From Paucimonas sp. (lineage in GTDB: Bacteria; Pseudomonadota; Gammaproteobacteria; Burkholderiales; Burkholderiaceae_D): DNA of 61,554 nt. The stretch covers positions 1 to 61,554 of the forward strand of contig JAQGMC010000121.1 of assembly GCA_028292545.1 (NCBI GenBank), written 5' to 3'. The translations under genes were made by a program, and so were the position numbers. Of this stretch, positions 18,904 through 26,309 are shown piece by piece (the first letter of the stretch is position 1; every line of letters begins with the position of its first letter). The notes under the pieces were generated by a model. The model had not been told where the DNA came from. It did no database searches and saw only the letters and a list, made by a program, of their open reading frames with translations.

Positions 18904-19288
18904 GCTGAACGAAGCAGGTCCGGGCCAGGACGACCTGGTCGTTGACAGCGATGTCGAGGCCAGCAGCAAGCGCTTGCGCGAATTGCTGGGCGAAGACGGC
19001 GGCGGCGCGGCCCGGGCCATTCAGCAGCCCGAGAGAACCGGACCACCGGCTACGCTGGGCGACGCGATACTGCGTCAGCTGGAAAGCATTTCTAGCGACT
19101 ACCGCGAGCACAAACTCAAAGTTTCGGAAGCCGTCATGGACCAGGCGGAGGGCAAGCCAGACAGCAAGTCGGTGTTCAAGATGATGGCCTTGCAAATGGA
19201 ATTGGCCGAGCACACGGTCGAAGTGGAAATCGTCGGCAAAATGATCGGCAAATTCACCGGCACGGTGGACCAGCTGACCAAACTGTGA
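18866..19288 (+). CDS. sctI: T3SS inner rod protein SctI
   Basis: A 140-residue protein of the YscI/HrpB class, which forms the rod or adaptor under the needle. The C-terminal block FKMMALQMELAEHTVEVEIV, followed by GKMIGKFTGTVDQLTKL, is the family signature. The N-terminal half is polar and variable. I chose the ATG at 18866 because GGGAAGGGGAGC precedes it; the reading frame is open far upstream without a good start. The stop overlaps the sctJ start. Confidence 0.8.
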   Translation: MEVAAAVESLSSKLNEAGPGQDDLVVDSDVEASSKRLRELLGEDGGGAARAIQQPERTGPPATLGDAILRQLESISSDYREHKLKVSEAVMDQAEGKPDSKSVFKMMALQMELAEHTVEVEIVGKMIGKFTGTVDQLTKL

Positions 19289-20139
19289 TGAACACGTTCA
19301 AGCTCAATTCGCGCATGCTGGCCCGGCGCGCCCAGCATGCCGCTTCCGCCGTTTTGCTGGTAACGCTGGTGGCCGCTTGCGGCGGCCAGGTGGAACTGGT
19401 TTCCGATATCGCCGAACCCGAAGGCAATGAAGTGCTGTCGGCCCTGCTCGATGCCAATGTCCGCGCCACCAAGGTGGCGGGCAAGGAAGGCATGGTCAAG
19501 CTGATGGTGGAGCAATCCCAGGTGGCGCGCGCAATTTCCGTCATGCGCACCGAAGGCTTGCCGCGTGAGCGCTTCGCCAAGATGGGCGAGGTATTCCGCA
19601 AGGAGGGCATGATTTCTTCGCCGCTGGAAGAACGCGCCCGTTATCTCTGGGCCTTGTCGCAGGAATTGTCGGCCACGATCAACCAGATCGATGGCGTGGT
19701 GCGTGCCCGCGTGCATGTGGTGCTGCCCGAGCGCAGCAGCGGCGGGGATCCGGCCATGCCCTCCTCGGCGGCAGTCTTCATCAAGCACAAGCGCGGCTTC
19801 AACCTTGACGAGTCGGTGCCGCAGGTGAAGCGCCTGGTCTCCAACAGCATACCGGGCCTGGTCGCGGAGCGGGTTTCGGTCGTGCTGCTGATGGCGGGAC
19901 AAAAACCGGCCGACGTGGCTGCAGCCAGCAACACCAAGGTATGGGGCGTGACCGTGCCCAATCAGTCGGCCTCATCCTTGCAATGGATGCTGGCCGCGCT
20001 GGCCGGAATGCTGGTAGTGGCACTGGCCGCTGCCGGCGCGCTGGCCTGGCGGCTGTGGGGCAAGCCGGTACGCCTGCCAGTGCGACTGCCCGGCAAGCAG
20101 GCCACGCCCGCCCCTGCCACGGTGACCGGGGAGGCATGA
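19288..20139 (+). CDS. sctJ: T3SS inner-membrane ring lipoprotein SctJ
   Basis: A 283-residue YscJ/PrgK family lipoprotein that builds the inner ring of the base. The lipobox is VAAC after a hydrophobic segment (LLVTLVAACGGQ). Ring-building domain motifs follow: EGNEVLSALLDANVRATKV, RFAKMGEVFRKEGMISSP and RARVHVVLPE. A C-terminal membrane segment (LAALAGMLVVALAAAGALAW) and short basic tail complete it. The ATG overlaps the sctI stop; a GTG one codon upstream is the alternative. Confidence 0.95.
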   Translation: MNTFKLNSRMLARRAQHAASAVLLVTLVAACGGQVELVSDIAEPEGNEVLSALLDANVRATKVAGKEGMVKLMVEQSQVARAISVMRTEGLPRERFAKMGEVFRKEGMISSPLEERARYLWALSQELSATINQIDGVVRARVHVVLPERSSGGDPAMPSSAAVFIKHKRGFNLDESVPQVKRLVSNSIPGLVAERVSVVLLMAGQKPADVAAASNTKVWGVTVPNQSASSLQWMLAALAGMLVVALAAAGALAWRLWGKPVRLPVRLPGKQATPAPATVTGEA

Positions 20140-20831
20140 TGGAGGACCCACTTGTCATGTCAGGCACTGAGATCGCGGCCGCAGCGCCGTCCGCGGAGTT
20201 AATTACGGGCGACCCGCGGCTATTCAACCTGCTGTACGAATTCAACTATGCGCCGGCAGCCTACCTGCATCCAAGCCAGCGCGAGCGTTTCTTGCCGGCG
20301 GTGCCGTCGCCAGAACTGTGGGAAGCGCCGCGCGCACGCAGCGCATTGTCCGACCTGGTGCTGGGCCAGCTCAAATTCGGCGACAAAACGAATTTCGACG
20401 CCAGCCTGCGGCACTGGCCGCTGCTTTTGCTGGACCATGAGCGGCTGCTGCGCGTGGCCCGCCACGTGGGCGCGGCCCTGGTCGGACCCGAAGCCCGCAA
20501 GGCGATGGCACGCGACGAGGTGCTGCGCTGGAAATCCACGCTAGGGCCCGAACTTTATCGATTTGCGATGACGGCGGGCGCCCTGCTGCCGGTGCCCGCT
20601 CTGGAACCTGCAAGCCTGGCGCGTCACACACCCGAGGACCTGGGATGGGGCTGGCTGGACGCTGCGCTGTCTGATGTGCCAGAAGAACTGCTGGTGCGGG
20701 CGCGGCTGAAATATCCCGTCACCAGCAAGCCACCCCGCGTACGTAGCAAACGCGCCGGGCCCCTGGCCTGGGCGGTACTCTCAACACTGGAGAAGAAATG
20801 GTGTTCATCGTTCGCGCCGAAAGCGGCCTGA
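20136..20831 (+). CDS. sctK: T3SS sorting platform protein SctK
   Basis: A 231-residue cytoplasmic protein in the place of YscK/HrpD between sctJ and sctL. It has the family-like start LFNLLYEFNYAPAAYLHPSQ and a Leu/Arg-rich helical core (LLLLDHERLLRVARHVGAAL, TLGPELYRFAMTAGALLP). SctK links the SctQ pods to the SctD ring. The ATG overlaps the sctJ stop. The 3' end overlaps sctL by 34 nt. Confidence 0.75.
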   Translation: MMEDPLVMSGTEIAAAAPSAELITGDPRLFNLLYEFNYAPAAYLHPSQRERFLPAVPSPELWEAPRARSALSDLVLGQLKFGDKTNFDASLRHWPLLLLDHERLLRVARHVGAALVGPEARKAMARDEVLRWKSTLGPELYRFAMTAGALLPVPALEPASLARHTPEDLGWGWLDAALSDVPEELLVRARLKYPVTSKPPRVRSKRAGPLAWAVLSTLEKKWCSSFAPKAA

Positions 20832-21502
20832 GCTGTCCTGAACCGCAGGACAAGGTCATCAAGGGCAGCGATTTCTGGGCGTTTTGCGAAGCCCGGGAAG
20901 CAGTGGACCAGGCTGTGCGCCGGCATGACGCAATCATTGACCGCGCCAAGGCCGCCTATCTGGCCGAGCAAAGGCGCGGCTATGAGGAAGGCAATGAACG
21001 CGCGCGCCTTGAGCAGTCGCGCAAGATGATGGAACTGGTCAACAACACGGTGGAATATTTTGCCCGCGTAGAGGGCGAGATGGTGGAACTGGTGATGAGC
21101 GCGATGCGCCAGATCGTCAACGGCTACGACGATCGGGAACGCGTGCTGGAAGCAGTGCGCAGTTGCCTGGCGCTGGTGCGCAGCCAGAAGCAATTGCGTT
21201 TGCGCGTGCATCCGACGCAACTGGGCATGGTGAAGTCGCGCCTGGCCGAGCTGATGAGCAAGTATCCCGGCATGAGCCATGTCGACGTCACGAGCGACCG
21301 GCTGCTGGCGCTCGACGCCTGCGCAGTGGAATCGGAAATCGGCACGGTGGAAGCGAGCATGACGGCACAGGTGGAAGTGTTGCGCGAAACCCTGGCCAAG
21401 GTCTTTGATGGCTCACCCCGGCTTGGGGCTGAAACTCTGCCCGGGCCACGTAACCAACGGGCGCTGACGGCCGACCTGGAAAAGCGCCGGACGATGGTAT
21501 AA
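20798..21502 (+). CDS. sctL: T3SS ATPase regulator SctL
   Basis: A 234-residue FliH/YscL/HrpE family protein. The middle is a charged coiled coil (AYLAEQRRGYEEGNERARLE); the C-terminal domain matches the family (VRSQKQLRLRVHPTQLGMVK, then GMSHVDVTSDRLLALDACAV, ESEIGTVEASMTAQVEVLRE). It binds the ATPase SctN and ties it to SctQ. It is the last gene of the rightward unit; a hairpin lies just after it. Confidence 0.92.
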   Translation: MVFIVRAESGLSCPEPQDKVIKGSDFWAFCEAREAVDQAVRRHDAIIDRAKAAYLAEQRRGYEEGNERARLEQSRKMMELVNNTVEYFARVEGEMVELVMSAMRQIVNGYDDRERVLEAVRSCLALVRSQKQLRLRVHPTQLGMVKSRLAELMSKYPGMSHVDVTSDRLLALDACAVESEIGTVEASMTAQVEVLRETLAKVFDGSPRLGAETLPGPRNQRALTADLEKRRTMV

Positions 21503-21508
21503 GCCCGC

Positions 21509-21532
21509 GGCGCCTGGCACTTGCCGGGCGCC
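21509..21532 (+). terminator. Hairpin after sctL
   Basis: Eleven-base arms (GGCGCCTGGCA and TGCCGGGCGCC) with one mismatch, starting 6 nt after the sctL stop. No T-run follows, so it may be a weak terminator or an RNA-end stabiliser. Confidence 0.4.
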
Positions 21533-21831
21533 TTCGCGCAGTAACCCCGTGACTTGTGATACTGATCGCCGGCGGCCTTGCAGGACGCGGCCCGGGAAAT
21601 GCCGTTTGGCTTGCGCTTTGAAATGCAGCTCGCGAAACGTGGTTGAGGGAAGGCGGCCAGCACTAGCTGAACTGCGACGACGGAAGGCGGCCCGCTCAGG
21701 CTGAACTGCGACACAAGGCATGCAAAACGACGCCTGCAGCACCTCGGCTTGGTGACCCGCCCCGCGAGCCGGGATGCTAAAAGACCCAGCCGGGAAGCTA
21801 AAAGACCCAAAGCGGCTAGGCCGCGTGCTGT
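21533..21831. other. Non-coding stretch with short direct repeats
   Basis: About 300 nt between sctL and the sigma gene. It contains GCTGAACTGCGAC twice (21666-21678 and 21700-21712) with GGCGGCC between them, and a 21-bp tandem pair (21767-21787 and 21788-21808) beginning AGCCGGGA. Such repeats near ends are seen in some IS families, so this may be the trace of a lost element. I see no coding potential. Confidence 0.4.
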
Positions 21832-22515
21832 CTAGAATTGCATGGTGACGCCCGCCTTGCGGAAATGTTCGCGCAGGACGGTGCGGGCACGGGATACACG
21901 GCTGCGTACGGTGCCCAGGGGAATATCAAGGATACGGGCCGCATCCTGGTAAGAAATTTCATCTACAGCGACCAGGGTCAACACTTCGCTCATTTCCGGC
22001 GGTAGTTCGGCCATTGCTTCGGTCAGCATTTCCAGCAGCTGCATCTGGGTCACATGCTCGGCCGGATCCATGTCGGGCGCCGCGAAAGTGGCCAGCGATT
22101 CCTCGGTTTCAAACTTGTAGACGCGGTGCGGCGCGCGGCTGAGGTAATTGCGCACCATGTTCATGGCAATGCCGAACAGCCAGGTCGAAAGTTTGGAGTC
22201 GCCGCGGAAGGTGCCGATTGTGCGCGCCGCTTCGGCGAAAGCCTGCTGGGCGATATCGGCCGCATCTTCCGGATGGTCGATATAGCGGATGACGAAGCGG
22301 TACAGGCGGCCCTGGTGGCGGGCGAAGAGTTGGCGGAAGAGTCGTTCCTGGTCGCTGGCGCTGCGCGCCTCGTCCATCGCGGACATCAATTCGTTGTAAT
22401 CGACTTCCTGCATCTCGGTGCCGAAACCGGAAGGCGTCGTCACCTGGAGCATGGTGTCGTTGCGCTTGGCGACGACGGCGTCATTGTTCCAGATGGTTTG
22501 CGGATTGGCGGCCAT
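21832..22515 (-). CDS. ECF RNA polymerase sigma factor (HrpL/BtrS-like role)
   Basis: A 227-residue sigma-70 family factor with only regions 2 and 4, i.e. the ECF class. Region 2 is LFRQLFARHQGRLYRFVIRY with DAADIAQQAFAEAARTI and STWLFGIAMNMVRNYL. Region 4 is LPPEMSEVLTLVAVDEISYQ with ARILDIPLGTVRSRVSRART. GGAG lies before the ATG at 22515; the frame is open further upstream without support. No anti-sigma gene is next to it. In Bordetella (BtrS) and Pseudomonas (HrpL) an ECF factor in the T3SS locus drives its promoters. I infer the same here for the GGAACC boxes. Confidence 0.9.
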   Translation of the reverse strand: MAANPQTIWNNDAVVAKRNDTMLQVTTPSGFGTEMQEVDYNELMSAMDEARSASDQERLFRQLFARHQGRLYRFVIRYIDHPEDAADIAQQAFAEAARTIGTFRGDSKLSTWLFGIAMNMVRNYLSRAPHRVYKFETEESLATFAAPDMDPAEHVTQMQLLEMLTEAMAELPPEMSEVLTLVAVDEISYQDAARILDIPLGTVRSRVSRARTVLREHFRKAGVTMQF

Positions 22516-23188
22516 GGCGAAACTCCAGTCAGTAACTTGGTGAGGCAGGACGGTCATTCCCTGGCGCGGCCAGCATCGGCCGGGCGGGCAAGGAAATGAG
22601 GGGGAAGGAAAGGCTTTTGAGGTGCGGCGGACGCCGCAGGAAAGACAGGATTGGGAACAAGCGGGACTGGACTGGGGCGAGTTTGACGCCTGGATGGAGG
22701 CCCTGCAGACGCTTGACTGCACTGCGGTTATGCCGCGGGACGCATGGCCACCAAAGGGAGCCGGCAGCTTGCAGGGACAGGCGAATCAGGCACGACACCA
22801 TTGCATTCCACCCCAGGTTGACCAGTCGCAGGTAGGGGAAGCAAGGCTGACGCAGAAGTGTTGCGTCGTTTAACCCTTCCCGGAGGCTGGTTCTGGCTCT
22901 TTTCCCGGTGCTGCGCGGAGAGCCTTATCTGCCTGCCTACCTAATTCTTGGTATTGACTGGGATGGATTATTGAATAGGCAACAATGGCCACACAGAAAA
23001 ATTAGGGTGTCCTAACAATGGGGAGGGAACTCGGGTGAAAGTGGGTGTTTGAGCAGTGGGCAAGCGGGCCGGTTGACATCCAAAGCCTGCGCACAAAATG
23101 CTACGCCGGGGCCAGCCAAGGATGGCCGCGGCGTAGGGTGCCGCAACAGCGAATTGAATGGCGGCCTTACTGACCGCTATTAAATTAC
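22516..23188. other. 673-nt intergenic region upstream of the sigma gene
   Basis: No convincing gene is visible. It should hold the sigma promoter and the 3' end of the effector unit. The stretch near 22920-23050 is less GC-rich than its surroundings. A degenerate box lies at 22867-22894. A plus-strand frame at 22622-22873 lacks a ribosome binding site and family similarity. Confidence 0.5.
22867..22894 (-). promoter_or_regulatory. Degenerate hrp-box-like site upstream of the sigma gene
   Basis: Minus strand AGAACC, 15 nt, TTAAACG: the spacing of the seven good boxes is kept, but three consensus positions are changed. It lies about 350 nt before the sigma ATG. It could give weak autoregulation or be chance. 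Confidence 0.2.
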
Positions 23189-24976
23189 TTAGTTGGCGCC
23201 GAGCAAAACATCAAGCTTATATTGCTCGGTAGAAACAGTTCCTGCCAGCATCTCCCGCACCCCATTCGTCAATTCTTTAACAGTATTTAGCTCAGGCACT
23301 TGCTGCTCTAACTCTGTTAATGCAGCCGCAACGGCGGATGCCGCAGTGACGTCGCTTCCATGGGCTTGAAATCCTTCCTCGAGCTTGGATTTCAGATGGC
23401 TGACCTGGTCTTTCAGCGCGCGTTGGACTAAGGCGTTCGATTTTTCAAGTATTTGTTGCCAGATTGCCGCAGTGCGTCGTTCCAACCGCTGGAGATTTTC
23501 GTCGGATCGATCGGTGTCGAGTTGCGACTCTGACGGTATACGCAACGGGGACAGCAAACTTGCGCGAGGCACACCAGCGTCTTCCGCGCGCGTCAGTAAG
23601 TCGTTCAACGTTTTTAAATGAGCCCTAACGCATTTCACTCGTGTTTGAGTGAAATCCCCAGCGCTGCCAGAGGCGTTCTTCAGCAAAAAACCGTCGAAAA
23701 TAGCCATCGCTTCATACGTGCGTTGCAGCTGCAAATCAACAACCCACGAATCGGAACCACGCTCTGCGGAAAAGGCCTGAATCCGAGAAATCTTGGCGGC
23801 AAGTTCTGGGTCGGCATTCGGTTGCGGAGCGGCGCCTAATCCTTCACTCACGTGGTGAAGGATGTCTCCAGCAAGTTCATCTGCAAAATTCAGCGCAGGC
23901 TTTTCAGTAAGGTCGCAAATCGACGCCCTCAACTCTATCAGTGACAACTGCTTTGCCAAACTGCTTGTCGCTTGTTGCCGAAGATCCGCCTCTGGAAGAT
24001 TTGCGACGGCCTCGGACTGACTTTTCAACTTCATAGCCAAGCCGCGAACTTCGTGGTCGCCGTTACCGTTCGCCGCCGTAGCCACTGCATCGCACCTGGT
24101 TTGAACTTCAGCCAGCGAAGGTGTCGGCACGGGACCTGCCTCATCGCCTGCGACCTGTGAATCCGGAAGTTCCACCTCTGGCCCATGCCCGGCCACCGCT
24201 TCAGGTGCCGGCCCCGGCCCCTCGTACGCATCAGGCACCCATACGGGCTCATCCACTTCGCCAGGCGCCTCGTCGCGCACATTGCCAGGCACCTCGTGAC
24301 GCACCTCCTCAGGCACCTCGTCACGCACTTCCTCAGGCACCTCGCCACGCACTTCCTCAGGCACTTCCTCACGCACCTCGTCACGCACCTCGTCACGCGC
24401 ACGCCGATCCGGTCTGGGCTGCGGTCGTTCCGAAAGGGCCTTTGGAGTCTGGTCTTTGGTTCTCCGCACCCGAAAGGCGGGTTCCGTAGCGATACATGCG
24501 ACCTGCTCTCGAGTGCGGCGGACCAGGGCAACCGTTTCAGCGAATTGAGGGCGGACGTGTCCTCCTGAATTGCCAAGTTCAATCTCCGTGGCGATTGTTT
24601 TACGTAAAATATTCGCGCCTTGTCTGAGTCTCGTGACAACATCGGGATAACCCCTGGCGAGACTCTCCAAAGTCTCGATCACGCACTTGTCCAAACCTTT
24701 CGTGCACTTCTGAAGCTCATCTCGAGCTGCGACATCCGTGAACTGATAGCTCAATTCGCGCACATTGTCCGACAGCTCACCGGATAACTTCGCAATATTG
24801 CCTAGCATCCCGTCCAGCCGCTCATGGATCTCAACCAGCTCCTGCCTTTTCAAATATTTCTTTTCGCGCGTAGTAAGTGTCGGTTCCTTACCCTTCGCGG
24901 CGGCTTTCACCTGCTTCTGCTGGATGCTCACCTTAGGTGCAACCGGTGTCAGCAGCTTTATCAGATCCAGGGGCAT
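23189..24976 (-). CDS. Candidate T3SS effector with tetrapeptide repeats
   Basis: A 595-residue protein of unknown family. Residues 1-180 are basic and helical (KEPTLTTREKKYLKRQELVE). Residues 194-241 are 12 tetrapeptides of the type RDEV/PEEV/RGEV. An acidic Pro-rich linker follows, and from about residue 290 a long helical C-terminal half. There is no signal peptide, membrane segment or known catalytic motif. It is the third gene behind the box at 26077-26104, after two class-I-type chaperones, a typical effector arrangement. AGGTGAAG lies before the ATG. It could instead be a structural or regulatory T3SS protein. Confidence 0.55.
   Translation of the reverse strand: MPLDLIKLLTPVAPKVSIQQKQVKAAAKGKEPTLTTREKKYLKRQELVEIHERLDGMLGNIAKLSGELSDNVRELSYQFTDVAARDELQKCTKGLDKCVIETLESLARGYPDVVTRLRQGANILRKTIATEIELGNSGGHVRPQFAETVALVRRTREQVACIATEPAFRVRRTKDQTPKALSERPQPRPDRRARDEVRDEVREEVPEEVRGEVPEEVRDEVPEEVRHEVPGNVRDEAPGEVDEPVWVPDAYEGPGPAPEAVAGHGPEVELPDSQVAGDEAGPVPTPSLAEVQTRCDAVATAANGNGDHEVRGLAMKLKSQSEAVANLPEADLRQQATSSLAKQLSLIELRASICDLTEKPALNFADELAGDILHHVSEGLGAAPQPNADPELAAKISRIQAFSAERGSDSWVVDLQLQRTYEAMAIFDGFLLKNASGSAGDFTQTRVKCVRAHLKTLNDLLTRAEDAGVPRASLLSPLRIPSESQLDTDRSDENLQRLERRTAAIWQQILEKSNALVQRALKDQVSHLKSKLEEGFQAHGSDVTAASAVAAALTELEQQVPELNTVKELTNGVREMLAGTVSTEQYKLDVLLGAN
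24254..24397 (-). repeat. 12-nt tandem repeats encoding (R/P)xEV units
   Basis: Twelve tandem 12-nt units inside the candidate effector gene encode the tetrapeptide series RDEV, RDEV, REEV, PEEV, RGEV, PEEV, RDEV, PEEV, RHEV, PGNV, RDEA, PGEV. Copy number could change by slippage without shifting the frame. Confidence 0.8.
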
Positions 24977-24999
24977 GATTCTTCACCTCACCTTTTTAT

Positions 25000-25482
25000 T
25001 TAAGCTAACGCGCCAAAATTCAGCGGCACTCCCGCCGACATTTCTTCTTTTTGTTCCAGGAACCGGTGCGTATTCCACTGCCGCGCTTGCCAGCTCATCT
25101 GGGTCATGCTGCCCAACAGGCTGCGACCGCTTTCATTCGCGAGCAAACAGGTGCGGGTGAACAGCACGTCGCCGGTTTCCGCTTCCACTGCAAATATCGA
25201 TTCACCGGCATCTGCCAACGCATAGTTCAGCTGCAGCAGGCGATACATCACGGCTTCCTTGTCTTCCCCGGGCAGCGGGCCAAAGCGGCATTCGATCAGC
25301 ACGCGCTCACTGGCGGTGACGAGGGAGTGCACGACAGCGAAAGGAAAACCGTCGAGGTCCATTTCCATCGCCACCACTTCATCAAGCTCGGGCCGGTTGG
25401 CGCGGGGCGGATAGCCCAGTTCCTTGCAGACGTCGTCGACTATCGCGAAAAATACGTTCCGGGATTGCATTGCATCTGTCAC
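25000..25482 (-). CDS. CesT-like T3SS chaperone, copy 2
   Basis: A 160-residue acidic protein with the class I (CesT/SycE-type) secretion chaperone layout: N-terminal helix (AIVDDVCKELGYPP), beta strands (FPFAVVHSLV, VLIECRFGPLP), a helix (VMYRLLQLNYALADA) and more strands. It is paralogous to the next gene upstream: both begin VTD, share GYPP/GFPP and share the LIEC-FG-P block. I chose the GTG at 25482 since AGGGGGTGAT precedes it and it matches the paralogue's start. It lies between that chaperone and the effector candidate, which is its likely client. Confidence 0.7.
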   Translation of the reverse strand: MTDAMQSRNVFFAIVDDVCKELGYPPRANRPELDEVVAMEMDLDGFPFAVVHSLVTASERVLIECRFGPLPGEDKEAVMYRLLQLNYALADAGESIFAVEAETGDVLFTRTCLLANESGRSLLGSMTQMSWQARQWNTHRFLEQKEEMSAGVPLNFGALA

Positions 25483-25513
25483 ATCACCCCCTGATCTGGT
25501 TCCAACGCCGCCA

Positions 25514-25987
25514 TCAGGCCAGCGCTTGTTGAAAATCGGCGCCGCTGGTATCCCGGTCGTCCAGGTACAGGGTGTCGCGCCATTCCTTTGCACGCTTGGC
25601 CAAGGCACGCATTTCTTCCATCAACGCGCTGGCCGTGGTGCTGTCGAGCTTCTCGCTGCTGGTGAAGATGACGGCCTTGCTGCGCGGATCTGCGCCAAAC
25701 GCAGCCTGGTGCTCACGCGCCATCACGAGGTTCACTTCAAGCAGGCGCATCAGCACCGGCACGATCTTTTCTTGCGGCGGCTGGCCGAAATTGCATTCGA
25801 TGAGCAAGTGATCGGGCCGCTGGTCCGGGGTGTGCACCACCTCGAACGAAATGCCTTCGACCTCAATCTCCATGGCCAGCGGCTGGGCCGGGTCATGCGT
25901 CATGGCGGGCGGCGGAAAGCCGAGGTCGCGGAAGACGTCTTCGACCAGGTCAATGAAACGCCTGCGCCAATGGTAAGTGTCGGTCAC
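25514..25987 (-). CDS. CesT-like T3SS chaperone, copy 1
   Basis: A 157-residue protein of the class I chaperone type: VTDTYHWRRRFIDLVEDVF, then GFPPPAMTHDP, ISFEVVHTPDQRPDHLLIEC and NFGQPPQEKIVPVLMRLLEV. The start is a GTG at 25987 with GGAGG spaced 6 nt upstream; the longer open frame beyond it is an artefact. It is the first gene after the box at 26077-26104. Two tandem paralogous chaperones in front of one large client suggest a heterodimer or two binding sites. Confidence 0.7.
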   Translation of the reverse strand: MTDTYHWRRRFIDLVEDVFRDLGFPPPAMTHDPAQPLAMEIEVEGISFEVVHTPDQRPDHLLIECNFGQPPQEKIVPVLMRLLEVNLVMAREHQAAFGADPRSKAVIFTSSEKLDSTTASALMEEMRALAKRAKEWRDTLYLDDRDTSGADFQQALA

Positions 25988-26076
25988 GAATCCTCCGGTT
26001 GAATAGGTTGAGGCGGGATGGGGCGCCTGTTGTGAGCAAAACGACCCCCCCTCAAAGTCGCGCTCGCGCTGCTCAC

Positions 26077-26104
26077 TGCGTAACGCATCACGACCGTAGG
26101 TTCC
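26077..26104 (-). promoter_or_regulatory. hrp-box-like ECF promoter for chaperone/effector unit
   Basis: Minus strand: GGAACC, 15 nt, TTACGCA. It lies 89 nt before the GTG of the first chaperone gene, inside the 322-nt gap after the Ala-rich gene. This links the chaperones and the effector candidate to the T3SS regulon. Confidence 0.7.
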
Positions 26105-26309
26105 GCAAGATTTGGTTTCCGCGAATTTATTAGCGCGGTTCTTGGGTTCTGCCTGTGGTTCCTTGCGAATGTCGAGTGACTGTTCGGTCGTGCTTATATC
26201 GCTGAAGGGCTTGAATCCTCGGCGCGAGCCTGGACCCGGGTCGCGTGCTTGGTAACCACAAGCCCAGGCGGGTTCCGCGCCAGCTTTGGCCGCTGGCGCG
26301 AAGCACGGC

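Noticed and set aside
22622..22873. 83-residue plus-strand frame upstream of the sigma gene
   Set aside because: No ribosome binding site, no family, and composition typical of random frames; the region is better read as regulatory.
25483..25510. GGAACC upstream of the second chaperone as another hrp box
   Set aside because: The downstream element is GTGACAG at a one-base different spacing and lacks TTAC; the gene is already covered by the box at 26077-26104.
26150..26165. Second GGTTCC near the chaperone promoter
   Set aside because: No TTACNNA partner at the right distance on the minus strand.
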